NCBI RefSeq assembly: GCF_964340395.1
Contig: NC_135549.1
Coordinates: 28,330,095-28,394,094 of the forward strand
Length of the DNA: 64,000 nt
Source: Glandiceps talaboti
Taxonomy: Eukaryota; Hemichordata; Enteropneusta; Spengelidae
Direction: 5' to 3'
This document shows, piece by piece, positions 1 to 54,019 of this stretch (position 1 is the first letter of the stretch; each line of letters opens with the position of its first letter). Below the pieces are notes generated by a model. That model had not been told where the DNA came from and searched no databases. It worked only from the letters and a program-made list of their open reading frames with translations. The position numbers were made by a program, and so were the translations under genes.

Positions 1-494
1 TACATTTAGTTGCTTGTAATTTCTTTGCTCCTATACTTCGGGAAATTGGGATACTACGTACTAAGGGCGTGCACACTGTTTAATTCTGAATATTTCGGAC
101 GTCTGGCCACGCCGCCTTAGTCTGCACTTTGTGATTTTAAGGAACATTTCATGCACATGTTTACGATGTATATACTATTATTATTACACGATGAATTTGA
201 TTCTTTCCTGATATATGATTCTCCTCTTAGAGACATATCACTCCTTCCGGGATTAAACCTTCATGATAATACATATCCTACGTAGTAACGTTTTGTATAG
301 TCCACGATAAAGAAAACACGTTACTATACGATAAAAAAAATATGAATTGTTATATTTTTATAAAAATCATGACTTTCAAAGTGTAGAATGAGAATTTAGT
401 ACAGTTTTGTAGATAGTCAACTACTTGAACAGTATTGTTTATTATCATTTCTTCTGATGATGTGTGTATACATGTGTTCTATCCTATTGCGGCC

Positions 495-914
495 CTTTTC
501 GGAGAAGCTTGCCCAAGCAATCAAACCAACTATCAAGATCAGTCAGCCTGATCACAGGGTTTCATGTTGACATATACACCATAAAAATAACACACAAACA
601 TCACTTACACAGTGTGGACTCTTTATTTAGTTAATGATATAAACAGGAACAGCATACACACTACTACAATTACAACAGACATGAGGTATAACTTTACTTG
701 AAGTTCAAACAAAATCCATGGTCAGTAGCCAACTCAACCATTTCTTTCATGCAGTTATTTTTTTTTATATATTATTAACTAAATAAAGAGTCCACACTGT
801 GTAAGTGATGATTGTGTGTTATCTTTTTTGTCTCTATCGCAACGTAAAACCCTGTGATTTGGCTCACTGATCTCAATGGTTTGTTTAACAACTTGGGCAA
901 GCTTCTCCGAAAAG
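495..914. mobile_element. MITE with ~145 bp inverted repeats
   Basis: The left arm (495-642) and right arm (about 773-914) are inverted copies. They begin CTTTTCGGAGAAGCTTGCCC and end near a shared ACACAGTGTGGACTCTTTAT. The spacer is about 130 bp. There is no coding capacity and the target duplication is not clear, so no superfamily is assigned. Confidence 0.75.
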
Positions 915-2834
915 AACTGTAACTATTGTTGTCTCGCGTTCACAAATGTAACAATACAGTGTGCCATGGTCTATGTTCTTGATCCTTATATGTTTTAACA
1001 TTTTCCCCTTCATCAGTGGCATTAAGCATCAGCTGTACATGTAGTTTGTCTGTGCCGCAGTCTTTCCAAAAAAGGCCATACCTAGACTTTACTCCACAAC
1101 CTTCAATTAATTGTCAAGGCGATGACTTGTAGGCTGTAAACCGGAAACTCAAGACAAAATTGCAACTACCCAATTATCATTATAATACTTAGGTTGTTAC
1201 CATAGCTACTGTAGGAAGCGTCTATGGCGTTGGATCTGTGGCTACGCCTAGCACTCCTCTGGACCTGTGGCTACGCGTAGCTGTGGCATACTACGTCTAG
1301 CTCTCTAGACCTCGTCAGGGCTATATGCTACAGGCTAGGCGTAGTCACAAAGCTACAACCGGAAACAGGCTACGGCTACTGTGATTCTCGTAAATTTGAG
1401 GATTGAAGAATTGTGGTTATCAAATTTCATAAATTCGCGACAGAACAGTTGGACGTATATGTAGTTTAGTTTTTATGAGTTTTTTTTTAACGAAAATGAA
1501 TAAATGACTAGTCTCCAATTCAAAAGTAATTTTTCCTGACAGAAAACTCCAATCTAAAAATAGTTTGATCTACTATTGTAGCTAAACATTTTAGCACGAG
1601 ATCTAGACACTGATATTTCGTCGGTCGTTATTTCATAATTTGATCGGTGATCATCGTACATCAAATTTCCCATTCCAGTACTAGTGCTTCTAAACGAACA
1701 TTGAACGATTAACTTGTGCAACATATATATCGATACATTGGCAATGCCATTGCTAAAATGGTGTGTGTCTTTATACACAATTTAGTACAGTCAGATCAAA
1801 GTAATGGGCGATATTACTGATAATTTCGATTGCTAACAAATTTCAAATTTAGCACTAGTTTCTCTTATGCAAGTCTGCTTGCAATAATAATTACCAACGA
1901 TGACAGTCGCTCATTATCAGCAATATTTCCAAGACACGTTGGATAATTTAACCTCATCATGGTAACGTGTTACATGTACTGTGAACAAGTCTCCCGAGTA
2001 ATTACTCTTGTTTCACGAAAGTGTTGACAACAAACTACTGCTAGGCATGACATGGCTTACCTCACAGGGTATCAACATTGATGATATCCACGGGCCCGAG
2101 TCTACCTGTGCAGGTATACTTTGTTTTAAATAACACTGAATGTGCGCGCATGTACATGTATAACTGATATATGACGAGATCAAGTTATTGACTTGAAATT
2201 TTCACTATCTCGACAATATTGCAACTTATAGCTAAAGTCAACACTCGGTGCAAGATCAGTAATGTATCTATAATGTGTTGCAATACTTCGTTTATGTGTT
2301 CGATTAAAACCCACTGTGAAAGTAAGATATTAAATTGGACTTTTCAGGTATTATTTTTGGTGTCAAACGTGATACATTTATCAATGCAAACTATTTTTTT
2401 CACATTATGTTAGGATTTTAGTGTAATGTTATGAACTGTATTGCATAGTACCCTTTTCAGATTGTTTGAGATTCAATTTAGTTCTATTGAGTTTACGTTT
2501 TCAAACCATGGGTATGTGATTTAATTAGGTTTAGTCAAACTATACTTTAGACATTTTTTTCTTCTCAGAATTAATATCAACTCTTGTCTTCTTGTTTTTT
2601 TTCTAAGTCCAATATTGTAGATCTTTAACTTCCTCAATCCAATTAATGGTTTTGCCGAATGAAATAGTAGCCAAGTTATTAGTATAAGAGAATGAGTATT
2701 TTTATTTGTGGCTGTGTAGAAAATCTTTACTTTAAATTTCAATGCTGTCACCATTATGCTTCAGTTGAAATAAAGTCTAGCAACTTCGTTAAAAAATACT
2801 GGAAATGTTCTTTTTCGATTGTGAATGCGATTAT

Positions 2835-2976
<142 letters not shown>

Positions 2977-3804
2977 CATACCTTCAAATTCATTTACATT
3001 CACTTTGGTTTGTAGCTGTAATGGTTGTGGAAATGGGTTATTTGTTTAGAAATCCCACGTATATATCCGTGGTGATATGAAATTGTGGCAGTGACGTATT
3101 TGTTTTGAAATTTCATTATATATCCATTGTCTAGTTTTTTCTTAATTTCTTTCTACATGTCCAATTGTCATCAAAGTCTGTGTGTTCCTTCTGATTGGGC
3201 CCCTTTATGTTTGTTTGTTTGTTTGTTTGTTTGTTTGTGTTTGTGTTTGTGTTTGTTTGTCTGTGTGTGTATGTGTGATATGCAATAATTGGCTTCATTT
3301 TGATAATTGACCTGAAGATCAAGGTCTATCTCTGATAGCATAGATTTAAACTCTAACATAGAGCCGCTATCTATTACAACCTTCCTCAAGTGGCCATGGG
3401 TGGACAGAATTCTAAGGCCTGGACGAATGGCTACAGAGGGCATTTATAGATGTCAATCAATACTGATAACTACTACCTGAGTACAAAAATGAAGGAATGC
3501 AATCCAGGTGTTCGAGAAATGAAGAAATGCATTAAAATTCACTTAATATGCAAATCAAGTAGTTTATTATGCATGCTTCGTACCATATTGTGATAGGTTA
3601 TTTTAATGTTCTCTTTAAGTTGCAAGCCTTTACTTTGTCTCTATATAAAAAGTTAGGTTTCATGTAATAATATACTTTCAATTGATACCACATACTCGAT
3701 ATAAATAATTTAGATATCGTTGTCAACATTTACCATACAATTATTCATATAATATATATTATTTATATAATAAGTGTACAATAATAGTGCAGTTAATATT
3801 ATCT

Positions 3805-4320
3805 TTATTAGCTCCGCTGGACAGCAGAGTGGAGTTTAAGGGTCGATTCTCCGTTGGCGTCTGTCGTCCGCCCGTCAACATTTCTACCCTCATCTTCTCC
3901 TCTAAAACTGCACGGTCAATTGACCTGAAATTTGGTGTGTAGGTGTCATTTGATGAGCAGATATAAGTTGGTTCAAGACAAATTGATCGAGTCATTTTTC
4001 TGCAAATTAGGTCTAAAAATAGAATTTTTTGGTTGAAATGCTTAAAAAATCTTCTACAAAACTTCTGGGTCAATTGAGTTGAAATTTGTTGTTTAGGTGT
4101 CTTGGGATGAGGAGATATAAATTTGATATAAAACTGACTGTCATTAATATGCAAATTAGGTCCAAAACTAGAATTTTTAGTGAAAATTCTTTAAAGTCTT
4201 CTTCAAAACTACTGGGCCAATTGAGTTGAAATTTGTTGTGCACACGTCTTGGGATGGACAGATACAAGTTTTTTTCAAACACGTTGTTTATGCAAATTAG
4301 GAATAAAAATAGAATTTTTG
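3805..4320 (+). mobile_element. Hairpin-headed dispersed repeat with ~165 bp tandem units
   Basis: It starts with an imperfect hairpin, AGCTCCGCTGGACAGCAGAG, then three units sharing CAATTGAGTTGAAATTTGTTG and ATGCAAATTAGG. It has the same general plan as the repeats at 40199, 48731 and 50540. Open frames here on the minus strand are repeat artefacts. Confidence 0.5.
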
Positions 4321-5185
4321 TAAAATGATGACTATACTATAAAAGTACAATATTTTACCAACTTTCTGTGTAAAATGTGTTCTATATAGTGCGCTTGAGT
4401 CATTATATGAAACTATTAACCACTTTATTACTTTGCTAAAACAAAATTGCATAGTGGAAGAGCAGAATCACTTCTACATATGTTACAAAAACAAACTTAA
4501 GACAACCAAAAATAAAACAGCGTAGTATATAACTAGAAGATATATATCGCGAAAGCATGCTCATTAACAATTAGTGCAGCATACACCAAATAAATAATTG
4601 AAATATCATTTTCAACATTTTAGCATATTACTAACTCAATTGACACTCTTGAAATCGTGTGGCTAGGATCGATTCGTTTTCTCAAAAGTATTTTCTAGTC
4701 TTTCATCCACAACTTTAAATCGTTTTCTTTTTTTGGATTTTAATGTTTACTTGTTATTTGTATGTTTAATCTCTTTTGTGGGAAATACATCTCAATTTAA
4801 TTTGATTAGACTTGTCATAATGAGGCGTAAAAATTGTGTGGTTCCGATTACATTCAATTTTAAAATAGGTGGGGTAGGTAGATTTTGTATTTTATTTTAT
4901 TATATTTTTTTCATGTGTGAGTGTCTAGTTCAGGTTTTCCATTGCTTTCCAAATGGTCTCTGTGTTGTTTATTTCTTCCTATCAGATGTACAGCCATTAC
5001 AGATTGGAAGAACAGTTTTATATTGTCTGTTTACGTTGATGTCAGTTTCCCCACCCACTATTTCTTGCGAGACTTCGAGATTTTCGCGATTTTATCTTTT
5101 ATTTTTCTCGAATACGTAAAAAAAAAGTTTAGGGCGGGCGTGAAAAACTTAGGTGAGGTCGGGTAACCGGAACCAAACAACGTTT

Positions 5186-5191
5186 TTTATT
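5186..5191 (-). promoter_or_regulatory. Candidate poly(A) signal of the ErbB-like gene
   Basis: AATAAA on the minus strand, about 370 nt past the stop at 5558. This distance is plausible for a 3' UTR. No transcript evidence is available. Confidence 0.4.
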
Positions 5192-5557
5192 TGTCTGATT
5201 ATTATACAATTAAATTTCATGCAGGTAATAATATCTGTATTACTATTCAATTATAACTAGAATATCTGTGTGTCCACAACATCGACCATAACTACTATGG
5301 CTGAATAGAGAAGACATGACACCCTAAATTATACTATATCTCGGTTACAGTAACATATTTGTTTCTAATGTTTGTTTTATGGCTTATACATATCATACAT
5401 TCAAGATAAATCGTAAACATAGAACATCAAAATAAAACTGACTAGAATTTCTCTGGTTTGGTTTCTATTAGATTCTATTTACTACATTTCACAAAAAGTC
5501 GCATTACTATACTCATAGCTTTAGCACGGTCTCATTATTACATAGCGGTCGCGTTGA

Positions 5558-44944
<39,387 letters not shown>

Positions 44945-45581
44945 AACAGCCTGTTCGACACCACTTGTTTTGTATAAGCAAATGATGCCAAGACTGACGG
45001 TGGATATCATTAAAGTATCAATCAAGGGACAAAATTTGGACGTTACCCAATTACAGAGGGCGCTCATATCATTCCACATTGCAAACAACAACATTGTAAA
45101 AAGCAAAATGAAAACTGGTCCACTCACTATCAACGATTTTATTGTTCTCACTCCTGATGCCAGCATTATATGGGCATTATTCAAGAGATGTAAAGCACCC
45201 AAGATTATTCATTTCCCAGAATGTCTCACCCAGTGTTCAGCAGCTCTCTTTAAAGCCAAATATGGCAATTTATGTCATGACCTGACATGAGAGTTTTAGT
45301 GTTCCTGTGCGCATTACACTCAGCTATGACAACACGAGTCAGACTGATACTATCTAACCTGAAATGCAAACTAAGCAATCACAGGAATTTGGAGGTCCTA
45401 GATTAGCTGTGTTTGAAAATGTAGGTTCCCCAACCATCATACAAATCAGAGCGGAGACAGTTATTTATGGCCATTCTCATTCCCTGACTATGATTTGCCC
45501 TACTTTAAGGTAGCGGTAAAGGCTAGGGCGTCAGTTTAAATTGTATATAAAAACCTCGAAGAAGTCGCCAGAAACAATTTT

Positions 45582-45582
<1 letters not shown>

Positions 45583-45642
<60 letters not shown>
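45583..45642. repeat. (CA)n microsatellite
   Basis: 60 bp of CA. Confidence 0.97.
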
Positions 45643-45644
<2 letters not shown>

Positions 45645-47044
45645 ATTCACATTTAGAGGTGCTGTCACATGGAGTAAATATTGCAAATTAGAACGTTTTC
45701 TGTGGGGGGGGGGGGTGGCTTGATACGGACTCTCCGAGAGTAATTAGTCGGGATTTTTTTTCTGCTTACATTCTCTTCAGTTAGTTGTCATGGGTTCGAA
45801 CTGCCCATTTGCCACCTTCTTTCAAATTCGAATTTGGCAAAACTATATTTTACGTCATTAGTAATAGTGGCGAAAGAAAAATCGTCACTCGATCTGACAG
45901 TGTGTACACAACAAAAATTACTGCATCCATACCTTATTGTATATGAAGTCTCATGACCTACGAAATGGTGGTGTGAAAAAATACCTACTTGACGGCATTT
46001 TGAAACACCACTTTAAAACCAATTTGCAAACGAAATCATCAAAATATTTCATCATGTGGGACACATTAGTCACTTTTTGACACTATTAGGTGAATTGGCT
46101 GCAAAATAACTTCACGATCACAAGTTAAGACTATGGGCGTCAGTCTAAGTACGGTACTTAACCGTACTTACAAATTAGGTATTGCTCGTGTTCAAAATAG
46201 ATTTCTCAACGATTTTCTATCCACACCCTTTGAAAATATGAACGGTTATTAAAAGATGTTTGATGATGTATTTAAAATCCGTCTGTATTTACCGAAAACA
46301 CAGTTGGGCTAGACTCGTCGCGACGTCAGTCGCCAACATATATCAAGCGAGGTATGCTCCCACGCACATGTACAATGTACACCCGATCGGGCCTGCGGGT
46401 ACTACTGCGAGTTGCTCCGAAGTCATGCGTACAACTAAGTAATAGCGATATACCAGTCAAGTCAAGTGTCTGGCTAGTGATAAATTTGTTTGTCAATGAC
46501 GTCTGTCGATATCAATATCATTTAAACTATTCTTTGATAACAATAACAAACATTGAATCACATTCGTGAAAAATTCAAAACGTTTAGGATATATTTTATC
46601 ATGTTTTTCTCAGTGAAGTGAATGTTAACAACAGCTATTTTCAGATAATTATGTAATACGTGTATGTGGACAAGGGCACATACGTCATGTCAGCAAAGAC
46701 ACGATCATAAAAAAAAACTAACTAATTTGACAAAAGACATGTTTATTTTGTACAAAACTGGGGAATCAAAATCATGATCTTACTGCATGTATCGAACTAA
46801 GTTCAATGTAACGCATACTGCTTGCGGACTATATGTTAGAGTTTCTCTTTCGCTTCAAGTTCCAGAGCACGTATAGTTTGTGAACACGGTGTCTCGAAAG
46901 TAGCAGCAACTTTTTTACCGAAATTTAGAGTTTTAAATATTCATGAAAAGTAATCGAAGATGGATATCAACAAAATTCAACATGGGAAGTTAGAAAATGT
47001 TATTAGGAATATATAAATGAAAAGAAAAGAAGGTTATGACAAAA

Positions 47045-47144
<100 letters not shown>

Positions 47145-47329
47145 GTTTTTCTCATTAACTAGTGTCATATTTCATCAATAAAGTAGAAACACAAAATAAT
47201 AGTAGTCTTGAAAGAATCATATCAAGAAGCTTGGGTGTTTGCGGCAAGTTTTTGCAGCAGGTTTGGTTGCAATATCTTTATTCTACAATGTTTAATAATG
47301 TTTTAATACAACAAAGGAATGGGAAAAAA

Positions 47330-47794
47330 TAACCTTAACCCTAATTACTGAAAATCATTAATTATTCAAATTATTAATTGAAAGTGAAAGCCTTGTAGCC
47401 AAAGTTCATAGCCAATGTGCGTATCGTTATGGTTGATATATGTACCAAATTATGTGAAATGTGAAGAATGCATCATTAAAATATAGCTTAATAACCAAAA
47501 AATCAGTAATTATGCAAATTATTTATTAAAACTAAATACTACGCCAAGTACCTTTATATGACGTGCAATTTCGTATGGTTGATGTGTGTACCAAATATTG
47601 CGGCGTTTGAATAATGCGTTCTTAAAAAAATAGTACAATTACTATGGATGTTTACCGAAATCTAATTAGTCCTTGTCATAACCATAGGAAAGATGTGTAG
47701 CAAGTTTCATTAGAATCGATGCAGTAGCTTTTGAGCTATCATGCTCACAGATAGATGATCGGACGGGTGGACGGACAGACACACACACACTGGC

Positions 47795-47861
<67 letters not shown>

Positions 47862-47895
47862 AATATAACATAAATTCCCCTTAAAGAAGGTTAAA
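47330..47895 (-). mobile_element. Hairpin-family repeat with ~110 bp tandem units and CAGA microsatellite
   Basis: Two units share GTATCGTTATGGTTGATATA or GTATGGTTGATGTGTGTACC and ATTATGCAAATTAT, followed by (CAGA)n at 47788-47862. The AAGAAGGTT end near 47880 suggests the same family in reverse orientation. Confidence 0.4.
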
Positions 47896-48730
47896 ATGAT
47901 AGAAGCCTGTCTAAAATACCAATGCTCACATTACTCTTTCTAGTTCATAGTTTATCCTGTCACTATATTTGTTCGAATTGCTCTGTGGAGGTACCCTGGG
48001 TGACAGAATGTCGAGCAATTTCGTCATAAATTTGAACCGTAAAAGTGAACTATTTGTAACAGAAAAGGTCCTCAACACGTGGCTTTTAATTTATGTGAGT
48101 GAACTCACCTTGTGACACATGTAAAAGTGTTGTTGTTTTCTCTATACATACTTTGATTGGTCAATTGATTGTACATGCATGGTTGTGTTCACCCGTAATG
48201 GGGTTGTGAAAAAAAACGTATCTATGCTGATTTGGAGTTTGCTGACTTTGATGCATTGCTGTGAAGCAAATCAATGCTGGTGTTCTAAATGAACCTGTTT
48301 CGTCCTTGAAACGATTTGATCTGTTTGAAAGGTCCTCCTATATAACAGTTGTCTGCACCTTATCTCCCCATCAAGTGGCATTAATCAATTTGAATTAATA
48401 AAACTGCCTCCTTGGTGACACATCCTGGTTTGATAAACATTCTGGTTTGATAAACATCCTGGTTTGACCAGGGGAAAAATGTTTTGGAAAAATACCTTTT
48501 GTAAACAAAATGCTAATGACTTGAAGACCAATTAGTCAATAGGTTATACCACAGTTCGATTGTCGCACTAGGTGCATATTTTCATGTTTACCTGAATTGT
48601 TGAAGTGTAGAGGAATCAGAGTGAAACTCTACCCAGCTTTTGAACGTATTTATGTAAACCTAAATGAAACATTGCAACACAGTAACATTTACTTTTCTCA
48701 TTTGCATTGTTGCGATAATATGTTATTTTT

Positions 48731-48960
48731 ACCTCCCGTAAAGGTACGGGAGGTATGAAAAGGGGAATGTCTGTCTGTGTGTCCGTCTGTCTGTCTTTTT
48801 GTCTGTCTGTCTGTGTGTCCGTGTCATCATTTTCTAAAAATCGGCTTGCTCAATTGTAATGAAATTTGGAATATATAATCTTTAGGGTAATTATGTTTTG
48901 AGCCAGATCCGTTAATGTTTAATTAGAGAAAGTTGCATATTAATGAAATCAACTAATTAA
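48731..48960 (+). mobile_element. Hairpin-headed repeat with CTGT microsatellite
   Basis: The hairpin is ACCTCCCGTAAAGGTACGGG followed by AGGT, then CTGT-rich DNA, then a tail with GCTTGCTCAATTGTAATGAA. It is the same family plan as 40199-40470. Confidence 0.5.
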
Positions 48961-50539
48961 GCAATATCGTAAGACTGCATACTTTAATTTCAATAAAAAC
49001 TTGTACATTCATCAAACATAAGAAAGTACATTTATCCTATAAATGTACTTTAATGTGTGTATGTCTGTATGTATGCCAGTGTGTGTCCGCCTGTCCGTCC
49101 ACCCGTCTGACCATCTATCTGTGAGCATGATAGTACTTTAAAGTGTTAAGACAATATGAATTAATATAATTTCACTATATGAATTTGAGTAAACTTGGAA
49201 GGCTGCCCTCAGCGGCCGGTCGCTGTCATTGCTGTTGGTTTAATGTTATGATTAGTCTTGCTGCTAGACATTCTTTCTTTCTTTCTATAACTATAAGCGA
49301 ACGAAGTTCGCATGTGCTCGGATGTTCCATCCTCGATAGCGTTGTTCGGCTGTGTGTCGTATTTTATCGGAAGAACATCCGAGGGCTAGCTGATAGACTA
49401 TGTTATGATATGGAATCTAGTCTGCCCGAATTAGTGGTTCGAGCAGACCAAATCCGAAACATTTGGTGCGTATACAAATACTATAAATGTTTTAGATCGC
49501 CCCTTTGGCTCTAGTGCATCTGCATTTCAATTGAGTTATACCTTTACGAAGTTCAATGCAATGAAGACAAATGCGTATGCATGAACCATGCGTAAGTGTA
49601 ATGGCAAGATGGCGTCCATGACACGATCATGTCGATTGTATATATTGTAGATAGTGTTTGCTGTGATTTTGGGGTTTCTACTTCTGTGTTTGTGACATTG
49701 AATTTGGTATGAACTAAATCCTACAATTCCTACAATGTAAACACAAATAGAAGCGATTCACATCTAAATTGCAAAGTTGACTGGGTTTTCTGCTAAATTA
49801 CGCCTTACTTGGCATAAAATTGAACATACTCTAACCCTAGTCCTGCTTGTATACGGAGTGCGTCGTCCCTTTGTTCTCTTCGTTGAGGGTCAGTAATGGA
49901 GACGTGTCAGCATCACTAGTTTTCACCCAACATTTTCTTGGTTATATTTAGATCTGTATTGCATAAAACACTCTTTAACAAAACGAATCCTAGTGTATTC
50001 TAACGGGAGGAATTCAGTTTACATCTGATTTACGAATAAATGCACGCCTTCTGGCAGCAAACTCGACCTTATTAGTATCGACAGATTTATATTAAAACAA
50101 TGAAAGAAGATTTTTCATTGTAATCGAAGAAAAGATCGTCTCCAGCAAGAATAGCTGGTGATTTCACCTGGAAGTTGAAGCAGACCTGGTTTGACCGACG
50201 ATATCCCCATGCATGCTTTCAGAAACAGAAATGCACAAGTACCAAATGAAGTAAAAACAAAATTTAAAATTTTGAAATAGTGAAGAGATCATATGATTGC
50301 CAGCGGATGCGATCTTATGGCCAACTACAACATGTAACGTGAGGTTTTTATAGAACATTGTAGCATAGCTCTCACTGTCGTAGGAGTTTTAATAAAGGCC
50401 AACAAAAGAGAAGGAATTGCTACTGGTCACTGCACATCACTGAAATGCCCCTACTTCGATCTTTTTTTCCTGTGCTTTCCAGCCAATGCAGTCTGCAGAT
50501 CCACGGGAAAAACACAAAATAACTTTACCTATGTTAATT

Positions 50540-50845
50540 GTGGCCACTTTAATACCAAAATATGCCAATAACTTTTAAAACTGACAGCTACATCAATGAT
50601 ATTTGCAGGACAGATGTGCTTAGGTATCACAAATGTATGTACCAAACTATATTGAATTTGAAGTGTGCATCCTTGATATATTGCTCATTATATATTCATG
50701 GAATGTTTACATCTTCAAAATTTCGTTTGAATTGAGTGAGCCGTTTTGGAGGAAACAATGACACAGACAGATACACACAGACACACACATACAGACACAC
50801 ACAGACTTTTCACCCACTAATACATCTCTTCCTTATGGAAGAAAA
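50540..50845 (-). mobile_element. Hairpin-headed repeat, inverted copy
   Basis: Read on the minus strand it starts at a TCTTCCATAAGGAAG-type hairpin, passes through a GT/CTGT microsatellite and continues into a tail with GCTCACTCAATTCAAACGAA, closely matching the 40199 tail. Confidence 0.5.
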
Positions 50846-53019
50846 TAATTGCTAAAATTGAAAATGACTAATACAGTGGCCCCTCAACAATTTGTGCCAT
50901 GGTGACTCACAGTATAAATTTGGCGTAACAAACATGAATAGTCTCCCACCAAGTCACGAGTTGCTGAGAAAAATTCGAAAATATCATTTCTGATGAAAAA
51001 TACCTTTAAAAATCACTGAAAGTAGAAAATTACTCATACCAATTTCGCATGATCAACCTTAATAGCCTTTCCCAAAGAGACATGCACACGAAATAACAAA
51101 GCATTCTGTCTATCAAGATTGAAAAAAAAAGGTGAACACAGAAAAATTAATGGGACATATTTTTATGTAAGTATATATATGTCAGCATTTTTTTTATTTT
51201 TTGGATACATGTAATATAGAAAGGAAATACACCACACATACATTACTTTTGGGGCTGATATCATACGGAGTTCATTCAAGTGTCTACTCTTACATGTAAA
51301 TGATACTATGTGACTTTTCTGCCGAGTCATCGACCTTACCCTTCAAGAACAATTACTAAATTGCATAACTCAGAAAAAATGTAACACATAGAGTCTCCAT
51401 CCACGTCTCTACACCTAAATTATCGGGTTCTCTGTTTAGACCATGACCTGTGCCCGAGACCTTGACTTTGAGGGTCAATTTAGTGAAATCTATCTGCAGC
51501 ATGCAGTCATGCATCACATTGCTGTTTATGTTACTCATTTACTGAATAGTGGTCTTACTCGATTGTAAATAGCCATGTGTTGTACAGAAGGATCTTTCTA
51601 CTTCTAGTCGTAGTGCATTTCTATGTAATCCTGGGTTTTACCGTCTGGTTTCACATTTAACATATAAAACAACAAATTCAATTTAATTGTATTTATTAAT
51701 TAGTTTAGTAACAAAATATGTTGGCTTGAATTAATACTGGGTGTGGGCGTTAGGTGTAGACAAACAGAGCCGTTTCTACGAAAACGGCCACCTCTATTTG
51801 CTAAGAAACATGTCATGCCGAGTATGATTCACCACTTTAAAGATGAAAAGAAGCAGATGCGGGCGATCTACGGGACGAGACCAATAGTTCAAGGGGGGAC
51901 AAGAAACTTAATTATTTTACGGGGGGCGGGGTTGAACCATGGACCTGTTTTGTACCCCTAAATGGCCATATTACTAAAAAAAAATAATTGAGAAATGAGG
52001 GTCTGAGGCCTAAATGGAAGAACTATTTAGAACTATTAATGTCGCTCCTAATATTCTGTATAAAATCTGATATCATACTTAGCGACCAATACCTATATTA
52101 TTCATGTCGAATAATGCGTCATTGTAGGTAAGTGCGGTTTAAACATTGAAAATTAACATGGCTGTGAATTTAATGAATAACTCACAGACACTATCCAAAT
52201 GAATATCCATGCAGTAAAAATTGGTGTTAAGTCGAACGGAATGTCTGCGTATTACAGTTTTTGAGGTATGCAGCAAATATTGATTTTATGTACCAACATT
52301 GCCCTCAATTCATCAAATTGACGTGCATATGTCCCACGTGATATGTCATCTTTGTATTAGGTTTGACATAAATCAGATATTGCATGTCTGCGTGATGACG
52401 TATTACGGACAGACGAAGCCCATTGTAATAGCAACCCCGGGGGACTAAACAAAATCAAAATGTAGTTAGGATAGTGGATTCGAACAATCGCACATTTCTG
52501 TGATACTGCCAAATCGTTGAAGTGGGCCCTTCCTTCACGATTTTTTTAAAACAAGAAATATTAATTGCAGGAATGATGTTGATCTTTCGAGAAGCAATAA
52601 TTATTTGTAACCTAATATGGATATGCAATAATAAGCCTGTCAAATATTAAATGATCAGACTGTTAAACTCTTAAAGGATTAATGTGAAGCTGGTACAAAC
52701 TGTCAACATCATTTGCTGAGAAGTTAAGGTCCAGTCGTATCATATCATTTGACAATGCACGTGTTATATTATAAATTAACATTAGGAATGATTAACGTAA
52801 TGCTTATGCATATTAATGCTAACAATGGGAGGTTCCATAAGCCTCGGGGACAAAGGGGGAAATCCCATTTGAGCAGTTGTCAACTACGTAATCTTTATGT
52901 TATTTAGCATCGTGTGGCATCTGATATTTTCATTGTATGCAAAGAACACATCCGTATCATTTCAACTGAAGACCGTGCGCATTTAGTAACCGTAAACAAA
53001 TGTGACATACCACCCAGTC

Positions 53020-54019
53020 ATGACTTTGTACGAAAAAGCAGAGAAATTCTACAGCAACGCTTTTGAGAAATATGGTGTCTTTCTCGCACGCTACCCCTGG
53101 ACAGTCCTAATCATATCTTTGACTGCGACAGCTGTTCTTGGGGTCGGTCTTGTTTTCCAAGAGTACGAACGAAACATGGAATACCTGTACACGCCTGAGA
53201 ATAGTCAAGCAGACATAGACAGAGATCGAGTTAAAGCGCTCTTTGAAGACCGGAGTGCCACAGACTTTTATGTCCATCAAATGGCAACACTTGGGGTGTA
53301 TGGTGAGATATACCTGCTTGCTCCTGCGAAAGGAGATAACGTTTTGACATCACCAATTCTGACAGACCTCTTGGCACTTGACAGCATCATAATCGACGTA
53401 ACAGAGACAGTAGATGGGCAGTTGTACACGTATTCTGACTTATGCGCTCGGAGGAATGGCGAATGTGTTGTAGAGGGGATACTGAATCTTATCAATGATA
53501 CAGATATTGACAGCTTCCTTGCAAATCCGTTGCCTTATCCAACAGCGATTGGTTTGAATGGCGAACCGGTAAACATCGACAGAATATTGGGAGGTATAGT
53601 GACGAGTCCTGATGGTTCATACATAGAAAGCGCTGAAATACTGAGAGTAAGGTATCATCTTATCGAAGGTGATAACATGAGACGTGAGGCTTTGCTGTGG
53701 GAAAGGGCTCTCCTAGACAAGATGAGTACAGTCGAAACAAATAACTCTGAATTCTTTTACTCCGTATCAGAAAGTTTAAACTACGAACTTGACGAGGGCA
53801 CAGATGCCGATATTGTCTACTTTGTCATCACTTTCGTTTTGATGATAACATATGCAAACTTTGTGTGCAGTACCTGGAACTGTGTAACAACCCGACTTAT
53901 CCTTTCAAGTATGGGTGTCTTGGCAGCTGCGTTCGCAATTCTTGGTTCTTTTGGGTTTTGTGGCTATATTGGTGTAACTAATCTGAATATAGTTGGTGTT
54001 ATGCCGTATCTGATCATAG
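53020..54019 (+). CDS. PTCHD-like gene exon 1
   Basis: The exon is 1,000 nt. It encodes the N-terminus, membrane segment 1, the first large extracellular loop and the first three segments of the sterol-sensing domain up to VGVMPYLII. It ends at G|GTAAGT in phase 1. Reading past this donor runs into non-homologous sequence and a stop at about 54093. Confidence 0.92.

Noticed and set aside
4733-5119. 128-codon plus-strand frame with hydrophobic segments
   Set aside because: Low-complexity T-rich sequence, no motif and no splice context. It lies past the end of the ErbB-like gene.
49179-49514. 111-codon plus-strand frame
   Set aside because: No recognisable domain. It overlaps a CTTT microsatellite and a repeat-derived region.
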